In this document: one piece after another, positions 60,988 to 64,000 of the stretch
Position numbering within the stretch: position 1 is the first letter of the stretch
Layout: each line of letters starts with the position of its first letter
From: Stichopus chloronotus
Lineage: Eukaryota > Echinodermata > Holothuroidea > Aspidochirotida > Stichopodidae
Assembly: GCA_021234535.1 (NCBI GenBank)
Contig: CM037843.1
Span: forward strand, 7,872,979-7,936,978
DNA: 64,000 bases
Direction: 5' to 3'
Translations under genes and position numbers: made by a program
The notes under the pieces: generated by a model
Told to the model about the DNA's origin: nothing
Seen by the model: only the letters and a program-made list of their open reading frames with translations
The model's database searches: none

Positions 60988-62085
60988 GTAGGCTAGCCGA
61001 AGCTAAGTTGATATTCATTTACACCTTGGTGCTTATTTGTTAAACGATTTTTGCGCAGCACTAGTATTGATAAAAACTTAATGTAACCAGAGTTACTTAG
61101 TAAGTTAGACCAGGCCTAGCCGCCTATGCCTTAGCCCTACTAACCAGGCTCTATGACTTTGCAACAATGTGCCATGTAGGCCTAGGCTAGGCCTAGATTT
61201 GGCCCAATCTGTAACCGGTGATAATACACACAACAGGCAATGATATTCTTGAATGAGCATATGTGATACTGCTAGGATTAACGATAATTTTACTGACGGG
61301 TTAGCGTATGCACATGTACGGTTAACATATATGTTACACTACGTTAGAGAGATGATCGGGGATGGATGTAGCCTATTGTGTAACTTTACCTTCGAACGCC
61401 CAGCAACCCAATTCGCTCTAGTTGTTGCGTAGTGGGCTATGCCTAGGACTTGTGCGACTGTTATCTTAACATCTTCGGTTCGAATCCTCTTCTAACCTCT
61501 TTCCTTTGCAGGTTTAACTTCCCATGCTTCTTTCACAGGTTTTCACAGTTCCTTTCCTCAGAACGTTTATAACTTTTTGAGATAGGGGGAAAAAAGATAA
61601 AAGAGTAGACATAGGCCAGACATCACTTCTGACATCGTCACATCACTTCTGACATCACTTCTTAGGAAATCCACTTTGTGACTACTTTAGTCAGTTAGTA
61701 TTAAGCCTTCAGCTGATAGTGTGGCTATGCCTTCCAGTAGCCCAAGATTGGTAAGCTTGCAAAATGCACAGGGGTTTTTATGCTGAAGTTTTTGCATGGG
61801 GGATTTAGGCACAGCAAACTTTCCAATATGGCAGTAGCCCACATAACTCGTAAGATTACTTAATTTTGTGATTCATTTCATTCTCAGGTCTGAAAACCCG
61901 AGTACAAAAGATAAAGGAAGAGTTTGGAGCGGAAACCATTGTACTCAGTCCAATTTTTGAGCAGGCTCCTGGCACTCAAACTTTGAAAAGCTATGGCTAC
62001 AATGTTGTAGATTTCATGGAAATTGATCCCATCCTTGGTGAACTTGCAGATTTTCGGGCACTTGTCAACTCACTCCAAGAAAATG
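60630..62085 (+). CDS. SLC3-family amino-acid transporter heavy chain (4F2hc/rBAT-like), 5' part of gene
   Basis: Two exons (60630-60987 and 61888-62085) join in frame into the first 185 residues. Layout: an acidic cytosolic tail, 1-58; one membrane helix, about 61-83; KAPSC with Cys88 just outside the membrane; then the start of a GH13 (alpha-amylase-like) ectodomain, with SPIYQ, RSFQDSDGDGFGD and SYGYNVVDF..IDP. SLC3 proteins are type II glycoproteins. They bring SLC7 light chains to the plasma membrane through a disulfide from a cysteine placed like Cys88. The helix flank resembles 4F2hc, while the SPIYQ/DSDGDG motif is more like rBAT or amylases. The remaining exons lie past 64000. Confidence 0.88.
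60988..61887. other. SLC3-like intron 1
   Basis: 0.9 kb. It contains a palindromic AGGCCTAGGCTAGGCCTAG patch near 61180, a tRNA-like box A/box B pair (61420-61495) and a short ACATCACTTCTG tandem near 61618-61664. Confidence 0.6.
61420..61495 (+). ncRNA. tRNA-like sequence, possible SINE head
   Basis: TTGCGTAGTGGG (61425-61436) resembles a polymerase III A box, and GGTTCGAATCC (61477-61487) is a perfect B box, about 40 bases apart as in tRNA genes. The acceptor and T stems do not pair well, so it is not a functional tRNA. More likely a tRNA-derived SINE or tRNA pseudogene. Confidence 0.4.
61888..62085 (+). CDS. SLC3-like coding exon 2
   Basis: This encodes residues 120-185, starting GLKTRVQKIKEEFG and including IVLSPIFEQAPG and GYNVVDFMEIDPILG. 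It matches the second and third strands of the amylase-type barrel in SLC3 proteins. The acceptor is TTCTCAG and the donor GTAAGA, phase 1. Confidence 0.88.
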
Positions 62086-64000
62086 GTAAGATTAGTAGAT
62101 CTGTCTACATCTTAGAAGCCATGTGAGTTAATTTCAAGCACTGTATCTCCCAAGCAAAATACCATCTGTCATTTCATGACACAGATTGCAAACTTTAAGT
62201 CACTTATTTTTTCATTGCAACTAGCCATACAAAAGTTTTGTATATATTTTCATGACACTTTTTAGAGCTCTTTTAAAGCCTGTACTGGTAAACATTTGTT
62301 TACTGTTTTTTCCTGGGCCAGTTTTTCTCAATTCTTTCATCTCAATCTTATTGGGCTGCCAATTTTGAATGAGTTGTGCTTTCACTGAAAAAAGTTTAGT
62401 TTGAAATGGGCCCCACCCTATTTCTTGTGTGAATATTTATGAAGAGTTTACAAACTATATTGGTGTATTCCTAAAATGACTGTTGCGTATCTTGTTGTTA
62501 TTTTAATATTTTTCAAATTTTTCATGGTACAGTTGATTTGCAACATTGAAATATTGTACAGTACCTGTGACAATTGTATGACTTGCCCCTACACTCCAGG
62601 GGCATGGCACAAGGTCAATACACCAAGACAAATTTCGCTTACCAGGTTCATTGATGTACCCCAACGGCAAGTTCATGCATCCAAGAAAGTTTGCTTACCT
62701 CTGCTAGAGTGGCCCAGGTTAAGTGAGTGGTAGTTTAAAATGTATGAAAGTTGTGATAGACATTTGACAAACCTGGGCATGGTTCCACAAAAAGTTAGGT
62801 CAATCTTCAGTTTGATTTCCACAGGTCTTACACATGATAAATCAAACTTAAAGGTCATTGAAAATGTTGAAAGTAGCCACAAATTCCATCAAATATTGAC
62901 AATTTGAGAGGCAAATTCCTGTCTTACACTCGCATTTGCTGTATCACAATCAAGTGTAGATTTTCAGTTTACGCACTCCTGGCGAAGCAGTGTTGATTGT
63001 GATACAGCAAACATAGTTGTAGTGAAAACTCAGTACACTGAATCTTGCAACACAGCATCAAGCCGGCCTCCTGATGGAAACTTTTGTATTTTTCAGGTTC
63101 AATAAAGTAGTGTTTGCTGGAGAAGGACTTCATATTGAGCAAACTAAATATCATTTAACTATAAGGAGGGGTTGGGGGGAAGTTCAGGGTAGTGGGTATC
63201 GTCAGTCACATGACACATACCATGCATTTTAACCTTTCACTGGCAAGCAAAAGACAGCTGTGGTATTGCGCATTTAGAAGAATGAAAATCATAAGTTCAG
63301 CCTACCAGTATAATGTAATGTATCTGGAACTGCTTCTGTATTTGGTTAATTCCATGGAAAAGTTGCACTGTGATTTTTTGACTCCTTGCCAAAGGCAGAA
63401 GGAATCTATGTGATGGTGATTTGCGTGTACATGTTGCCCTGTGTTCTTCATGAATATTGACAAGCAATCACAAAGTACTTTGACTTTCTTGTTCACATGC
63501 TGATGTCTAACACATGATAATTACAACCATGTGTTTCCTGTCTCTCTACAGATTTGAATACAAAAGTTGTTTCAGTCAAAGGTCATCAATGTTTACCTGA
63601 ACTCTGTGGGGTGTTTGTTCTGTTTCTCAGTTCTCCAATTTGGATCGTACTCAAAGCAGATGCAAAATCCAACTTGTAACTGTCTTTTCAAATGCTCAGT
63701 TTATTTTCTAACTGTCAAGCTCTTGATAAACTTATCTCTGCCCATACTGCAATATTTGATTGCTGTTTATGGCATAGGTTGTGGACAGACTTACACAGAA
63801 ACTGAAGTAAATTGTGAAGTCTTTATCACACCTACTTTTCCACCCTGTGGAAGGTTTATATGGTCTTAAATTCCAAAGTTGCTGACCACTTGCTCTTGTT
63901 ATTAGGAATAGCCTATGATAGTGTTGCTGTAGTGGCTCAAGTATAGTATTTCAATTGTTACAATGACAACAAAGAGGCTCTTACAGTTTGATGAGTTGCT
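62086..64000. other. SLC3-like intron 2 (continues past the window)
   Basis: No further exon with the expected phase and GH13 motifs is visible up to 64000, so the next exon lies outside. It holds interior blocks of the 25.5-kb MITE family (62848-62935) and a perfect 19-bp inverted repeat (62935-63011). Confidence 0.65.
62935..63011. repeat. Perfect 19-bp inverted repeat
   Basis: TTTGCTGTATCACAATCAA at 62935-62953 is matched exactly in reverse complement at 62993-63011, with a 39-base loop. It sits at the edge of the 25.5-kb-family MITE remnant and may be one end of a nested element. Confidence 0.8.

Noticed and set aside
61420..61495. Functional tRNA gene
   Set aside because: The acceptor, anticodon and T stems do not pair adequately despite the perfect B box.
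63567..63869. Possible third SLC3 exon after the CTCTCTACAG at 63551
   Set aside because: A good acceptor is present, but the sequence after it does not continue the GH13 fold (no VILD-type strand or NH motif) in the required phase.

Overview
This window is animal nuclear DNA. It is AT-rich, dominated by introns and non-coding sequence, full of small transposon remnants, and has short exons with GT/AG splice sites. There is no operon-like layout. A deuterostome marine invertebrate, most likely an echinoderm, is my best guess. The guess rests mainly on a foldback transposon whose arms are built of 15-bp subrepeats, which resembles the TU elements described from sea urchin, and on the general repeat content. 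The species cannot be fixed from this sequence alone.

Two real genes are visible, arranged head to head. On the minus strand, twelve coding exons between 36312 and 577 join in frame into a 512-residue equilibrative nucleoside transporter (SLC29/ENT family). It has a long, hydrophilic, duplicated N-terminal tail. At least one non-coding 5' exon probably lies further upstream, because a strong splice acceptor precedes the start-codon exon. On the plus strand, starting at 60630, are the first two coding exons of an SLC3-family heavy chain (4F2hc/rBAT-like): a single-pass type II membrane protein that carries amino-acid transporter light chains. The rest of that gene lies beyond the right edge.

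The roughly 24 kb between the two start codons, and the ENT introns, are mobile-element terrain. They hold: a 2.7-kb TU-like foldback element (41914-44628) and a solo arm of the same family (57925-58442); two hAT-type elements with perfect 8-bp target duplications (38055-39064 and 58542-59780); a probable third (39182-40027) and a 159-bp hAT-like MITE; a five-copy, roughly 355-bp MITE family with TTAA-type ends; further inverted-repeat elements at 11619, 23737, 25519 and 53985; a dead non-LTR reverse transcriptase (48790-49650); minisatellites; and a tRNA-like SINE head. One orphan exon-like ORF (46890-47031, minus) has good splice sites but no identity I recognise.

The two genes have no demonstrated functional link beyond both encoding solute-transport proteins. 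No prokaryotic features, CRISPR arrays, rRNAs or intact transposase genes were seen.
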